Shown here: one piece after another, positions 17,700 to 26,371 of the stretch | How the letters are laid out: each line of letters begins with the position of its first letter | How positions within the stretch are numbered: position 1 is the stretch's first letter | Assembly: GCF_004126535.1 (NCBI RefSeq) | Contig: NZ_PPCV01000002.1 | Location: 62,001-126,000, forward strand | Length of the DNA: 64,000 nucleotides | From: Propioniciclava flava | Lineage (GTDB): Bacteria; Actinomycetota; Actinomycetes; Propionibacteriales; Propionibacteriaceae | Direction of reading: 5' to 3' | The notes under the pieces: generated by a model | What the model was told of the DNA's origin: nothing | Databases searched by the model: none | What the model saw: the letters and a program-made list of their open reading frames with translations, nothing else | Made by a program: the position numbers and the translations under genes

Positions 17700-17710
17700 C
17701 CAGGAAGCGA

Positions 17711-18301
17711 TCAGTCGTGCAGACCGCCGATGGTGTCCTTGGCGTCACCACCGGGGGGCGGGGTGAACTCGTTCTCGAAGGAGGTACCGCGAGCGCGATC
17801 CCAAGATTCGAGAATCTCGGCCTCGGCCTCGGCGCGGCCCGTCCAGATCGCGCCCTCAACCGACTTGCCGGGCTCCAGATCCTTGTAGACCGTGAAGAAG
17901 TGTTCGATCTCCAGCAAGGAGAGATCGGGAATGTCAGTGAGGTTCCGGGTCGATTCCTGGCGCTTGTCGGCGATCGGCACGCACAGCACCTTGTCGTCAC
18001 CGCCCATCTCGTCGTGCATGCGGAACATGCCGATGGCGCGGCACTCGATGAGCGCTCCGGGGAACGTGGCCTCGGGAAGCAGAACCATGGCGTCCAGCGG
18101 GTCACCGTCTTGACCCAACGTGCCCTCGATGAAGCCGTAATCGTTCGGGTAAGCCGTCGCGGTGAACAGCGTGCGGTCGAGACGGATCCGCCCGTTGTGA
18201 TGGTCCATCTCGTACTTGTTCTTGGTGCCCTTGGGGATTTCCACGGTCACGTCGAAGTGGAGCGGGGGCTTCACCTTGGGCCGTTCGAAGGATGCTCGCA
18301 T
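17711..18301 (-). CDS. ppa: Inorganic pyrophosphatase
   Basis: A 196-residue family I soluble pyrophosphatase, which hydrolyses pyrophosphate to two phosphates and so pulls biosynthetic reactions forward. The active-site segments are [23 protein letters not shown] and DGDPLD (65-70). The C terminus is about 25 residues longer than in short bacterial enzymes and is acidic and Pro/Gly-rich. The start at 18301 follows AAGGACGG. It is divergent from dacB, the same pairing as in mycobacteria. Confidence 0.96.
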   Translation of the reverse strand: MRASFERPKVKPPLHFDVTVEIPKGTKNKYEMDHHNGRIRLDRTLFTATAYPNDYGFIEGTLGQDGDPLDAMVLLPEATFPGALIECRAIGMFRMHDEMGGDDKVLCVPIADKRQESTRNLTDIPDLSLLEIEHFFTVYKDLEPGKSVEGAIWTGRAEAEAEILESWDRARGTSFENEFTPPPGGDAKDTIGGLHD

Positions 18302-18410
18302 TACCGTCCTTGGTTGCAGTGGTTGGCGTCCGTGCAAATACAGGCTACCGGTTGCGCGATGATGGGGGGAATGCGGGAGCCCGAATCGAACGGGGGAACG
18401 GAGGGTGTCG

Positions 18411-19793
18411 GTGAGCCGTGCGCGAGGCACACGCGGAGCCGGATGGGCGTGGCCAGCCCTGGTGTGGATCGTGGCCGCGACGCTCATAGCGGCGACGGTC
18501 GTGCTGCAGGGAGTCATCCGTCCGCAACTGGCCGCCGACCCCCTGGTCGGCGGTGGCCGCCTGGACGCGCCGAGGACGGCTCCCACACCCGCCCCGGTCC
18601 TGCCAGGCCTCGGAACCCCGACACGGACGGTCGATCCCGCGACGCTCGCACAGACCCTGGAAGGGCTGCCTCGCGAAGGCTTGGGGGACGTCGCGGGGCT
18701 CGTGGTGGACGCCACGACCGGTGCCCAGGTGTACCGGGTCGGCGCGGGCGTCAAGACGCCTGCCTCCAGCATGAAGGTGCTCAGCAGCGTCGTCGCCTTG
18801 GACGTGCTCGGCCCCGACGCACGCCTAGCCACGCGCACCTACCTCACCCCCACGGGCCAGGTGATCCTGCGTGGCGGCGGCGATCCGCTGCTGGCGTCGG
18901 CGCATCAGGACGCCTACCCGCACGCCGCCTCCTTGGACGACCTCGCCGCCGTGACCGTCGACGCGCTGCGGGCCCGCGGGGTGACCTCGGTCGCGCTGGG
19001 CTATGACGCCACATTGTTCGGCACACCGGCGTGGAACCCGCACTGGCCCGAGACGTTCGCCACCTCTGTCGCCCCGATCACCGCGCTCACCGTCGACCAT
19101 GCGCGGCCCACCCCGGGTTCGTGGGTGCGCAGCCCTGATCCCAGCCGACTGGCTGCCGATGCGTTCGCCTCACGATTGAGCGCCGCGGGGATCGCCGTCA
19201 CCGGAGTCGCGGCGCAAGCCACGCCGAGCGATGCCGAGCAGGTCGGCGAAGTGCTCTCGCCCCCGGTCGGTGTCGTGGTCGAGCACACGCTGGCCGAGTC
19301 GGACAACGACGCCGCCGAGACGCTGCTGTGGCAGGTGACGGTGGCTCGCGGCCAGTCGGCGACGCCGACGACGGCCGCCGCTCAACTCGTCACGGAACTC
19401 ACGCGCCTGGGGCTGTGGTCGGACGGGATGGCGGTGTACGACGCAAACGGCATCAGTGCAGAGAACGAGGTCAGCCCCGATGCGCTCGTGGGTGCGGTGC
19501 GGCTGGCCGTGCAACGCCCCGACCTGCGCCGCCTCCTCACGGGTCTGCCTGTGGCCGGGGTCAGCGGGACGCTCGGTGAGCGCTTCGGTGCCGCCGATTC
19601 CCTGGCCGGACGCGGAGTGGTGCGCGCCAAGACCGGCACGATCCGGGGCGTGAACACCCTCACCGGATACGTCGTCACTGCGGACGGGCAGCCGTTGGCG
19701 TTCGCGTTCATGACATCGGGCGGGGCCGGGCAGACGTCTGCGCGGGCCTGGCTCGACCGGGCCTCCTCAGCCTTGGCGTCGTGCGGGTGCTGA
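18411..19793 (+). CDS. dacB: D-alanyl-D-alanine carboxypeptidase/endopeptidase (PBP4 type)
   Basis: A 460-residue class C penicillin-binding protein (peptidase family S13) acting on peptidoglycan outside the membrane. It has an N-terminal signal anchor (residues about 12-35). The catalytic motifs are SxxK at 119-122 (SSMK), SDN at 297-299 and KTG at 407-409. It trims or cleaves stem peptides during wall turnover. GGAGGG lies 5 bases before the GTG at 18411; a GTG two codons earlier (18405) is also possible. It is divergent from ppa and followed by a DUF2342 gene. Confidence 0.92.
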   Translation: MSRARGTRGAGWAWPALVWIVAATLIAATVVLQGVIRPQLAADPLVGGGRLDAPRTAPTPAPVLPGLGTPTRTVDPATLAQTLEGLPREGLGDVAGLVVDATTGAQVYRVGAGVKTPASSMKVLSSVVALDVLGPDARLATRTYLTPTGQVILRGGGDPLLASAHQDAYPHAASLDDLAAVTVDALRARGVTSVALGYDATLFGTPAWNPHWPETFATSVAPITALTVDHARPTPGSWVRSPDPSRLAADAFASRLSAAGIAVTGVAAQATPSDAEQVGEVLSPPVGVVVEHTLAESDNDAAETLLWQVTVARGQSATPTTAAAQLVTELTRLGLWSDGMAVYDANGISAENEVSPDALVGAVRLAVQRPDLRRLLTGLPVAGVSGTLGERFGAADSLAGRGVVRAKTGTIRGVNTLTGYVVTADGQPLAFAFMTSGGAGQTSARAWLDRASSALASCGC

Positions 19794-19807
19794 GGCGGCG
19801 GCCCGCC

Positions 19808-19813
19808 TAGGCT
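19808..19813 (+). promoter_or_regulatory. -10 element (TAGGCT) of the DUF2342 gene, leaderless
   Basis: TAGGCT ends 6 bases before the ATG at 19820, with no ribosome-binding site. Confidence 0.55.
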
Positions 19814-19819
19814 GGCCCC

Positions 19820-20800
19820 ATGCCCGCGCTTCCCTTCCTCGACACCCGCGTGCCGGGTGCCGTCGGTGCTTCGCTTGTTCCGCCGGGCCCCACGATGGCG
19901 CCCGCAGACATCGCGGCGCTGGTGGCGTCCCTGCGTGCCTCGCTGACGGCGTCGGTCGCCCCCGTCGCGGACGTGACCGGCCTGGGTGAGGTGGCAACGG
20001 GGCCCATGCTGGTCATCGACCGGGCGACGTGGGTCTCCGCGAACGCCGACATGGCCGCGACGATGCTCGCCGAGGGGGCGGGGGAGCCGTGGCCGGTGGC
20101 GCAGCGGATGCGCGACACGATCGAGGGACGCCTCAACGGCGCCCAACTGGGTGGCCTGCTCGCCGTCTTGTCCTCGCGCATCCTGGGGCAATACTTACCG
20201 TTCCTACGGACGCCGACCTTGGTGGTGGTGGCGCCCAACGTCATCAAGGTCGAACGCGAACTCAACGTGTGCCCAGCCGACTTCCGGCTGTGGGTGTGCC
20301 TGCACGAACAGACCCATCGGTTGCAGTTCGCGCGGGCACCCTGGTTACGCGGCTACCTCATTGAACGCGTCGGCCGATTGCTGCGGGCGGGCGATGACTC
20401 CACGCCACGCGCACAGCGTCCCTCGTCGCTGTTGGAGGTCGTGACCACCCCCGAGCAGCACGTCGTCCTCGAAGAGGTGACGGCGGCGATGAGCCTGCTG
20501 GAGGGCTACGCCGACGACATGATGGACCGGGTCGGTCCGGCGGTGGTGCCGAGCGTGGCGACCATCCGACGCCAGTTCAATCAGCGTCGCGCCCGGGGTG
20601 GATGGACGCGGGTCGTGAACAAGCTGTTGTCAATGGACCTGAAGCTTGCCCAGTATCGCGACGGTGCCGCGTTCTGCCGCGCGGTGATCGCTGAGGTGGG
20701 CGTCGAGGGACTCAACCGGGTGTACGACGCGGCACCGAACCTGCCGACCCCCGCCGAGATCGCCGACCCGCACCGCTGGGTCGCCCGCGTCCACGGCTGA
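19820..20800 (+). CDS. DUF2342 zinc-dependent metalloprotease-like protein
   Basis: A 326-residue protein of the actinobacterial DUF2342 family, sometimes called F420-biosynthesis-associated by genomic context. It has an HExxH zinc motif (HEQTH, 162-166) in a helix and a downstream Glu-rich helix (EGYADDMMD) that could give the third ligand, so a gluzincin-like hydrolase is likely. The substrate is unknown. Its position between dacB and tilS is the same as that of Rv3626c in M. tuberculosis, as I recall it. The tilS start overlaps its stop by one base. Confidence 0.85.
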   Translation: MPALPFLDTRVPGAVGASLVPPGPTMAPADIAALVASLRASLTASVAPVADVTGLGEVATGPMLVIDRATWVSANADMAATMLAEGAGEPWPVAQRMRDTIEGRLNGAQLGGLLAVLSSRILGQYLPFLRTPTLVVVAPNVIKVERELNVCPADFRLWVCLHEQTHRLQFARAPWLRGYLIERVGRLLRAGDDSTPRAQRPSSLLEVVTTPEQHVVLEEVTAAMSLLEGYADDMMDRVGPAVVPSVATIRRQFNQRRARGGWTRVVNKLLSMDLKLAQYRDGAAFCRAVIAEVGVEGLNRVYDAAPNLPTPAEIADPHRWVARVHG

Positions 20801-21729
20801 TGGCGCGCAAGGCGCTCGGCCCGGCGACGCTCGCCGTCGTCCAGGCGGTGGAGGCGCTGCCCGCTGAGCCGTGGGTGGTCGCCTGCTCCGGCGGTGCGGA
20901 TTCGCTCTCCCTCGCCTGGGCTGCTCACCTGGTCGCCGGGCGTCGAGGCACGTCGGTGCGCGCCGTCGTGGTGGACCACGGTCTTCAGGCGGGGTCCGGT
21001 GAGATCGCGGCGGACGTCGTGCGCATCCTCGCGTCGTTCAACCTGGATGCCCAGGTTGTGCCCGTCACCGTGGAGTCGCAGGGCAACGTCGAGGCCCAGG
21101 CGCGGGAGGCGCGCTACGCCGCTTTGGAGCGCGAAGCGGGCGGCGATGCCGCCCTCTTGCTTGGCCATACCCTCGATGACCAGGCCGAGACCGTCTTGCT
21201 GGGGCTCGCCCGCGGGTCCGGGCCCCGGTCGTTGGCGGGCATGGCCGCCCGCCGCGGACGCCTGACCCGCCCGCTGCTGGAGCTGCACCGGCACACGACG
21301 GCACGCGCCTGCGCGGAGGTGGGGCTGGAACCGTGGCACGACCCCATGAACGCCGATCCGCACTTTGCCCGCGTCCGGACGCGAACCCGTGTGCTGCCGA
21401 TGCTGGAGCGCGAACTGGGCCCCGGTATCGCCGAGGCGTTGGCCCGCACCGCGGACCTGTGCCGGGATGCCGCCGAGGCGCTGGACGCCGCAGCGGCACC
21501 GCTCATCAGCACCACCCTCGATGTCGACGTCCTGGCCTCGGCGCAGCCGGGGGTCCGGCGGGCGGCGATCGCCGCCTGGCTGACGGAGCGGGGCGCCCCC
21601 TCGGCGTCCTGGGTGCATGTCACCGCAGTGGAGGCGCTGGTCACCGACTGGCACGGACAACGCGGGATCGATGTGGCGGGGGGAGCCGTGCTCCGGAAAG
21701 AGGGCGACCTGGTTTACGTGCCGCGATAG
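20800..21729 (+). CDS. tilS: tRNA(Ile)-lysidine synthase
   Basis: A 309-residue N-type ATP pyrophosphatase that converts cytidine-34 of tRNA-Ile2 to lysidine, allowing AUA decoding. The P-loop SGGADS is at 30-35, and a VVDHGLQ segment and an LLLGHTLDDQAET segment follow. The protein is short compared with E. coli TilS (about 430) but normal for actinobacteria, with a reduced C-terminal tRNA-binding part. The start overlaps the DUF2342 stop (TGATG). The hpt gene follows. Confidence 0.94.
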   Translation: MARKALGPATLAVVQAVEALPAEPWVVACSGGADSLSLAWAAHLVAGRRGTSVRAVVVDHGLQAGSGEIAADVVRILASFNLDAQVVPVTVESQGNVEAQAREARYAALEREAGGDAALLLGHTLDDQAETVLLGLARGSGPRSLAGMAARRGRLTRPLLELHRHTTARACAEVGLEPWHDPMNADPHFARVRTRTRVLPMLERELGPGIAEALARTADLCRDAAEALDAAAAPLISTTLDVDVLASAQPGVRRAAIAAWLTERGAPSASWVHVTAVEALVTDWHGQRGIDVAGGAVLRKEGDLVYVPR

Positions 21730-21732
21730 GCT
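21727..21732 (+). promoter_or_regulatory. -10 element (TAGGCT) of hpt overlapping the tilS stop codon
   Basis: The TAG stop of tilS forms the first half of TAGGCT, which ends 8 bases before the GTG start of hpt. So hpt may have its own leaderless promoter inside the operon. Confidence 0.45.
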
Positions 21733-21740
21733 GTCGCCCC

Positions 21741-22292
21741 GTGGATGCTACGCAGATCAGCTCGGAACTCACCCGGGTCCTCTACACCAACGACCAGATC
21801 CAGGCACGGCTCGCCGACATCGCCGCTGAGATCGACGAGGAGTATCGCGACAAGGACCTACTGCTGGTCGGCGTCCTCAACGGCGCGGTCATGGTGATGG
21901 CTGACCTTTCCCGGCACCTCACCGTTCACCTGCAAATGGACTGGATGGCCATCTCGTCTTACGGGTCGGGGACGCAGAGTTCGGGAGTCGTGCGGATCCT
22001 CAAGGATCTGACCACTGACATTGAGGGCCGCCACGTCCTCGTCGTGGAGGACATCATCGACACCGGCCTGACGCTGGCCTACCTCATCCAGAACTTGCAC
22101 TCACGCAAGCCCGCCAGCCTCAAGATCATGACCATGTTCCGCAAGCCGGAGGCGCTCAGCAGCCCGGTCGAGGTCTCCCACGTCGGGTTCGATCTGCCCA
22201 ACGAGTTCGTGGTCGGCTACGGCCTCGACTACGCGGGCCGGTACCGCAATCTGGTCGACGTCGCGACGCTGGCCCCGCACGTCTACAGCTGA
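21741..22292 (+). CDS. hpt: Hypoxanthine phosphoribosyltransferase
   Basis: A 183-residue purine salvage enzyme that joins PRPP with hypoxanthine or guanine. The PRPP-binding motif VVEDIIDTG (101-109) and a conserved LLVGVLNGAVMVMADL segment near the N terminus are present. The GTG at 21741 gives the usual family length; an upstream in-frame extension would lie entirely within tilS. In bacteria hpt often sits between tilS and ftsH. Here the three-gene minus-strand operon is inserted between hpt and ftsH. Confidence 0.95.
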   Translation: MDATQISSELTRVLYTNDQIQARLADIAAEIDEEYRDKDLLLVGVLNGAVMVMADLSRHLTVHLQMDWMAISSYGSGTQSSGVVRILKDLTTDIEGRHVLVVEDIIDTGLTLAYLIQNLHSRKPASLKIMTMFRKPEALSSPVEVSHVGFDLPNEFVVGYGLDYAGRYRNLVDVATLAPHVYS

Positions 22293-22302
22293 CCCGCTGA
22301 CG

Positions 22303-22608
22303 TTAGGGGGCGTCCCCGGCGATGGCCCGCAAGGCTGCCACGTGTCCGCGCCACTGGTCGCGGCCGTCGGCGCTGAGGGAGAGCCACGTGCGGGGGCGCT
22401 TGCCCACGTAGCCCTTCTTGATCGTCACGATGCCGAGGTCTTCCAGCGCTGAGGCCTGGCGTGACAGCACCGAGTCGCTGACCTGCAGTTGGTCGCGCAG
22501 AGTGGCGAAGTCCATCGATTCGGTCGCATTCAGCGCCGCCACGAGGGAGAACCGGACCGGGTGGGTGAGGGCGTCCACCAATTGGTGACGGGGATGCTCG
22601 TCGCTCAC
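22303..22608 (-). CDS. Winged-helix transcriptional regulator (ArsR/MarR-like)
   Basis: A 101-residue single-domain DNA-binding protein of the winged-helix class, with the sequence ALTHPVRFSLVAAL, a recognition-helix region (VSDSVLSRQASALEDLGIV) and a basic wing with KKGYVGKRPRTWLSL. It resembles the HTH_27-type regulators that control small membrane-protein operons. It is the last gene of a three-gene operon; its GTG overlaps the stop of the gene before it. The perfect inverted repeat upstream of the operon (23315-23341) is the obvious candidate for its own operator. No ligand-binding domain is visible. Confidence 0.85.
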   Translation of the reverse strand: MSDEHPRHQLVDALTHPVRFSLVAALNATESMDFATLRDQLQVSDSVLSRQASALEDLGIVTIKKGYVGKRPRTWLSLSADGRDQWRGHVAALRAIAGDAP

Positions 22609-23030
22609 CGGGACGCCTCCGCCCAGGCCCCCACCCAGGCCGTGACGGTCAGCGCGACGGCGGACGCGATGAGGAACCAGGTCTGTCCGGCGAACCACCA
22701 CGAGGTGCCGAAGATCGCGACCACCCACAGGGCGCCCCACGTGATGAGGGTGAGGGTCCAGCGGCGGCCGAAGCCCCGCTTGACGGCGCGCCCGAAACGC
22801 CAGGCGAACACGAAGAGTGCTCCGGTCCAGGCGAACAGCAGGGTGAGGGGCAGCCACATGAGCGCAGGGGGGATGTAGGAGAGGGCAACCAGGGCGAGCG
22901 AGGAGGCCGCACCCAGCCCCATCAGCCCGGCAATGTGGGGCCAACTGGCTCCGGCGCGGGCCGTGGCGGCCACGCCATCGGCCTGTTGCAGGAGGGCCCG
23001 GGCCTCGTCCGGGTTGAGGGAACCGGTCAT
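22605..23030 (-). CDS. Hypothetical membrane protein with four helices
   Basis: A 141-residue protein. A short cytoplasmic N terminus (LNPDEARALLQQADGVAATAR) is followed by about four transmembrane helices covering most of the rest. I do not recognise a characterised family beyond general resemblance to small membrane proteins found beside winged-helix regulators. The ATG at 23030 overlaps the stop of the preceding gene, and its own stop overlaps the regulator start. It is therefore part of a tightly coupled operon, and the context suggests a role in sensing or protecting the membrane. Confidence 0.75.
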   Translation of the reverse strand: MTGSLNPDEARALLQQADGVAATARAGASWPHIAGLMGLGAASSLALVALSYIPPALMWLPLTLLFAWTGALFVFAWRFGRAVKRGFGRRWTLTLITWGALWVVAIFGTSWWFAGQTWFLIASAVALTVTAWVGAWAEASR

Positions 23031-23254
23031 CGGACGGCTTCCAGGGCGGCGATGCGTCGCGACAACGAGACCCAGACGGACGTACCGGTGACGCCAGCCG
23101 CGATGGCGGCTGAGGAGGCGACGACGACGAGGCCGGGCTGCTGGGACGCCAGACCCCACGCCACGAGGGCGACCATGCAGGTGATGGCCAGGCCGGGCCC
23201 GACCCAGGCGTAGCGGCGGGAGGTGCGCAGACGCTGGAGCGTGTGATCGTTCAT
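23027..23254 (-). CDS. Small membrane protein, first gene of the regulator operon
   Basis: A 75-residue protein with a basic N terminus (LQRLRTSRRYAW) and two hydrophobic segments (about residues 15-33 and 38-56), then a short amphipathic tail. No family is recognised. The start was set at the ATG preceded by AAAGGAA at 6 bases, rather than at an upstream reading into the promoter. It heads the operon controlled by the palindrome at 23315-23341. Confidence 0.7.
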   Translation of the reverse strand: MNDHTLQRLRTSRRYAWVGPGLAITCMVALVAWGLASQQPGLVVVASSAAIAAGVTGTSVWVSLSRRIAALEAVR

Positions 23255-23314
23255 GGCGGTTCCTTTCGTCGGGCCGCGTGGCGGGGAGCCGAAGCGGCGT
23301 GGCCACACGCTAAC

Positions 23315-23341
23315 AACTACTTTCTAAACCTGCAAGTAGTT
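23315..23341. promoter_or_regulatory. Perfect palindromic operator before the regulator operon
   Basis: AACTACTT (23315-23322) and AAGTAGTT (23334-23341) are exact inverted copies, separated by 11 bases. The centre lies about 75 bases before the first gene of the minus-strand operon and about 120 before ftsH on the plus strand. The site is AT-rich in a GC-rich setting and has the size expected for a winged-helix dimer. Confidence 0.7.
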
Positions 23342-23451
23342 TCGTCTGGGTGAGGCTCGCTCCTGACGCCCGACAAGGTGGCGTTGGTGCGGTGCAGTAC
23401 GGTTAACGCGCTACATCACCTTGAAGACGACACCTATGAAACGGGAGTGGC

Positions 23452-25806
23452 ATGAAGGCTCCTCGATTCCTGCGCAGTCCCCTCCTGTGGATCTTCGCGG
23501 CTTTCCTCATCATCATGCTCGGGATGAACCTGTTCTCGGCATCCAGCAGGTACCAACCGGTACCCACCTCCCAGGTGATCTCGGTGCTGCAGGGCAACGA
23601 TCGCATTAAGGAAGTGGTGCTGGTCGACGGGGATCAAGAGATCCGTGTCGAGATGGCCGACCAGGCCGACACCCGCATCCGGGCGACCTGGGTCGGGCAG
23701 CAAAGCGCAGACATCGTCAACCGCCTCAACGAGCGGGTTGCCGCCGGGACGCTGGAGTCCTGGCGGGCTGAAAACCCCAGCAACGGGCTGATGTCCATGT
23801 TCCTCATGGGCGTCCTGCCCTTCCTGATCATCGGGGTCTTCTTCTTCTTCATGCTGAACAGCGCCCAAGGCGGCAATCGTGTCTTGGGGTTCGGCAAGAG
23901 CAAGGCCAAGGTGGCGAGCAAGGACACCCCGCAGACGACGTTCAACGACGTCGCTGGCGCCGAAGAGGCCATCGAAGAACTGCAAGAGATCCGCGAGTTT
24001 CTCTCCGAACCCGCCAAGTTCCAGGCCGTCGGCGCGAAGATCCCCAAGGGCGTCCTCCTGTACGGCCCGCCTGGCACGGGCAAGACGCTGCTGGCGCGCG
24101 CGGTCGCGGGCGAGGCGGGCGTCCCCTTCTTCTCCATCTCCGGGTCGGACTTCGTCGAAATGTTCGTCGGCGTGGGCGCGAGCCGCGTCCGCGACCTGTT
24201 CGAGCAGGCCAAAGAGGCGGCACCCGCGATCATCTTCATTGACGAGATCGACGCGGTCGGCCGTCATCGCGGCGCGGGCATGGGCGGCGGACACGACGAG
24301 CGCGAGCAGACCTTGAACCAGTTGCTGGTTGAGATGGACGGCTTCGACGATCGCGGCGGCGTCGTGTTGATCGCGGCCACCAACCGTCCCGACGTGCTGG
24401 ATCCCGCCTTGCTGCGCCCGGGCCGCTTCGACCGCCAGATTCCCGTCGAGGCGCCCGACATGAAGGGCCGCCTGCAGATCCTGCAGGTGCACGCGGCCAA
24501 CAAGCCGATGGGTCCCGACGTCGACCTGGAAACCGTCGCCAAACGGACCCCCGGCTTTACCGGTGCCGACCTGGCCAACGTCTTGAACGAGGCGGCCTTG
24601 CTGACGGCCCGTCAAAACCAGCAATGGATCACCAAGGCGAACCTCGACGAGGCCATCGACCGGGTGATCGCCGGGCCGCAGAAGCGAACCCGGGTGATGA
24701 ACGAACGCGAACTCCTCATCACGGCCTACCACGAGGGCGGCCACGCTCTGGTGGCCGCCGCAATGCCCGGCAACGACCCGGTGCAAAAGGTCACGATCCT
24801 GCCGCGCGGCCGGGCGCTGGGCTACACGATGGTGATGCCGGACGCCGACAAATACAGCCAGACCCGTGGCGAACTGCTCGACCAACTCGCCTACATGCTG
24901 GGTGGCCGCGCCGCCGAAGAACTCGTCTTCCACGACCCGACGACCGGGGCAGCCAACGACATTGAGAAGGCCTCCAAGGTCGCCCGCGCGATGGTCACCG
25001 ACTACGGCATGAGCGAGGCCATCGGCGCCGTCAAGTACGGCTCGGCCGACAGCGAGCCGTTCCTGGGTCGTGACATGGGCGGCGGGGGCCGCGACTACTC
25101 CGAGGACGTGGCGGGCACCATCGACCGCGAAGTGGAGCAACTCATCGCCACCGCGCATCAGGAGGCCTTCGACGTCTTGGTGGAGAACCGCGAGGTTCTC
25201 GACGAACTCGTCCGCCAACTCTTCGAGCACGAGACCCTGGATAAAGAGCAGGTGGCACGCGTCTTCGAGCCACTCAAGCGTCGCCCGCGGCGTCCCGCCT
25301 GGACCGGGTCCGACAGCCGCCGCCCCAGCGATGTCCCGCCCATCGATCCCCCCGAGCGGAAGGTTCCCGAACCGACTCCGGTGGCTGCGCAGGGCGCTCC
25401 CGTTCCGTGGCGCCCGGGCCAGCCCGGGCCTCAGGGCGGGCAGCCTTACCCCGGACAGGTTCCGGGGGGTCAGCCGGGCCAGCCGGGCTGGGGACAGTGG
25501 CCACAGCCGCCCTACCCCGGTCAGTATCCGGGCGCGCAGTACCCGCCGAACTACCCGCAGGGGCAGCAGCCCTACCCGGGCCAGCAGGCCTATCCCGGGC
25601 GTCCCCCCTATCAGGGGCAGCCGCACCCCGGGCAGCAGGGACAGTCCTACCCCGGTCAGCAGCCTCCGGCCGGACACGCACCGAGCCCGGCTCCGCACGC
25701 GACCCCGTCCGAGCCCAGCACGCCGGAGGGCGCCAGGCCGGGCGCCGGGGAGCCTCCGGCCTCACCCGGTGCCGCAGGGGCGGACACCCTCGACGAGAAG
25801 CGCTGA
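23452..25806 (+). CDS. ftsH: ATP-dependent zinc metalloprotease FtsH
   Basis: A 784-residue membrane-anchored AAA+ protease that degrades misassembled membrane proteins and regulators. Two transmembrane helices (about 11-27 and 112-132) flank the extracytoplasmic domain. The AAA module has Walker A GPPGTGKT (205-212) and the second region of homology near [10 protein letters not shown]. The protease site is HEGGH (427-431), with an Asp near 503 as third ligand. The last 170 or so residues are a disordered tail rich in Pro, Gly, Gln and Tyr with repeated PYPGQ-like units, which shorter homologues lack. folE follows after 1 base. Confidence 0.96.
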   Translation: MKAPRFLRSPLLWIFAAFLIIMLGMNLFSASSRYQPVPTSQVISVLQGNDRIKEVVLVDGDQEIRVEMADQADTRIRATWVGQQSADIVNRLNERVAAGTLESWRAENPSNGLMSMFLMGVLPFLIIGVFFFFMLNSAQGGNRVLGFGKSKAKVASKDTPQTTFNDVAGAEEAIEELQEIREFLSEPAKFQAVGAKIPKGVLLYGPPGTGKTLLARAVAGEAGVPFFSISGSDFVEMFVGVGASRVRDLFEQAKEAAPAIIFIDEIDAVGRHRGAGMGGGHDEREQTLNQLLVEMDGFDDRGGVVLIAATNRPDVLDPALLRPGRFDRQIPVEAPDMKGRLQILQVHAANKPMGPDVDLETVAKRTPGFTGADLANVLNEAALLTARQNQQWITKANLDEAIDRVIAGPQKRTRVMNERELLITAYHEGGHALVAAAMPGNDPVQKVTILPRGRALGYTMVMPDADKYSQTRGELLDQLAYMLGGRAAEELVFHDPTTGAANDIEKASKVARAMVTDYGMSEAIGAVKYGSADSEPFLGRDMGGGGRDYSEDVAGTIDREVEQLIATAHQEAFDVLVENREVLDELVRQLFEHETLDKEQVARVFEPLKRRPRRPAWTGSDSRRPSDVPPIDPPERKVPEPTPVAAQGAPVPWRPGQPGPQGGQPYPGQVPGGQPGQPGWGQWPQPPYPGQYPGAQYPPNYPQGQQPYPGQQAYPGRPPYQGQPHPGQQGQSYPGQQPPAGHAPSPAPHATPSEPSTPEGARPGAGEPPASPGAAGADTLDEKR
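25420..25680 (+). repeat. Degenerate PYPGQ-coding repeats in the ftsH tail
   Basis: The coding sequence here consists of variants of a unit encoding P-Y-P-G-Q or close forms ([24 protein letters not shown]). The units are irregular in spacing and keep the reading frame, so this is a low-complexity protein segment rather than a DNA-level repeat array. Confidence 0.75.
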
Positions 25807-25807
25807 C

Positions 25808-26371
25808 ATGGCTATCGATCACGCTCGCTTGGCGGCGGCAGTGCGCGAGGCACTGTTCGCCATCGGTGAGGATCCCGACCGTGAGGGCCTGCGCGACACG
25901 CCTGATCGTGTCGCCCGCGCAGCGGTGGAGATGTTCGCCGGGCTCGACCAAGATCCCGGTGACTACCTCGGCACGACGTTCGACATCGAGCACGAGGAGT
26001 TGGTGCTGGTGAAGGACATCGAAGTGTGGTCGACCTGCGAGCATCACCTCCTGCCGTTCTCCGGGGTCGCGCACGTGGCCTACATCCCCAGCAAGGAGGG
26101 CAAGATCACAGGGCTGAGCAAGCTCGCTCGTCTGGTGGACGTGTACGCCAAGCGTCCCCAGGTGCAAGAGCGGCTCACCACCCAGATCGCCGATGCGCTC
26201 GTGGAGCACCTTCAGCCACAAGGGGTCATGGTGGTCATCGAGGCCGAACACCAGTGCATGACCATGCGCGGGGTACGCAAGCCCGGCAGTCGCACGGTCA
26301 CGTCGGCGGTGCGGGGTGTCCTGCGCAACGCCGCCACCCGCGCCGAGGCCATGAGCCTCATTCTGAGGTGA
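25808..26371 (+). CDS. folE: GTP cyclohydrolase I
   Basis: A 187-residue enzyme for the first step of folate synthesis, GTP to 7,8-dihydroneopterin triphosphate. The zinc ligands Cys77 and His80 (CEHH) and Cys150 (HQCM) are present, as are the SKLARLVD and [10 protein letters not shown] segments. It lies 1 base after ftsH and overlaps the folP-folB gene, so it belongs to the folate operon folE-folPB-folK. ftsH next to folE is the order recalled from mycobacteria. Confidence 0.97.
   Translation: MAIDHARLAAAVREALFAIGEDPDREGLRDTPDRVARAAVEMFAGLDQDPGDYLGTTFDIEHEELVLVKDIEVWSTCEHHLLPFSGVAHVAYIPSKEGKITGLSKLARLVDVYAKRPQVQERLTTQIADALVEHLQPQGVMVVIEAEHQCMTMRGVRKPGSRTVTSAVRGVLRNAATRAEAMSLILR

Noticed and set aside
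25420-25680. Repeat array resembling a CRISPR or tandem-repeat locus
   Set aside because: Units are irregular, keep the ftsH reading frame and encode PYPGQ variants; there are no spacers and no cas genes.
23434-25698. 754-codon open frame opposite ftsH
   Set aside because: It has no recognisable domain and mirrors the ftsH codons; long antisense frames are expected in GC-rich genes.
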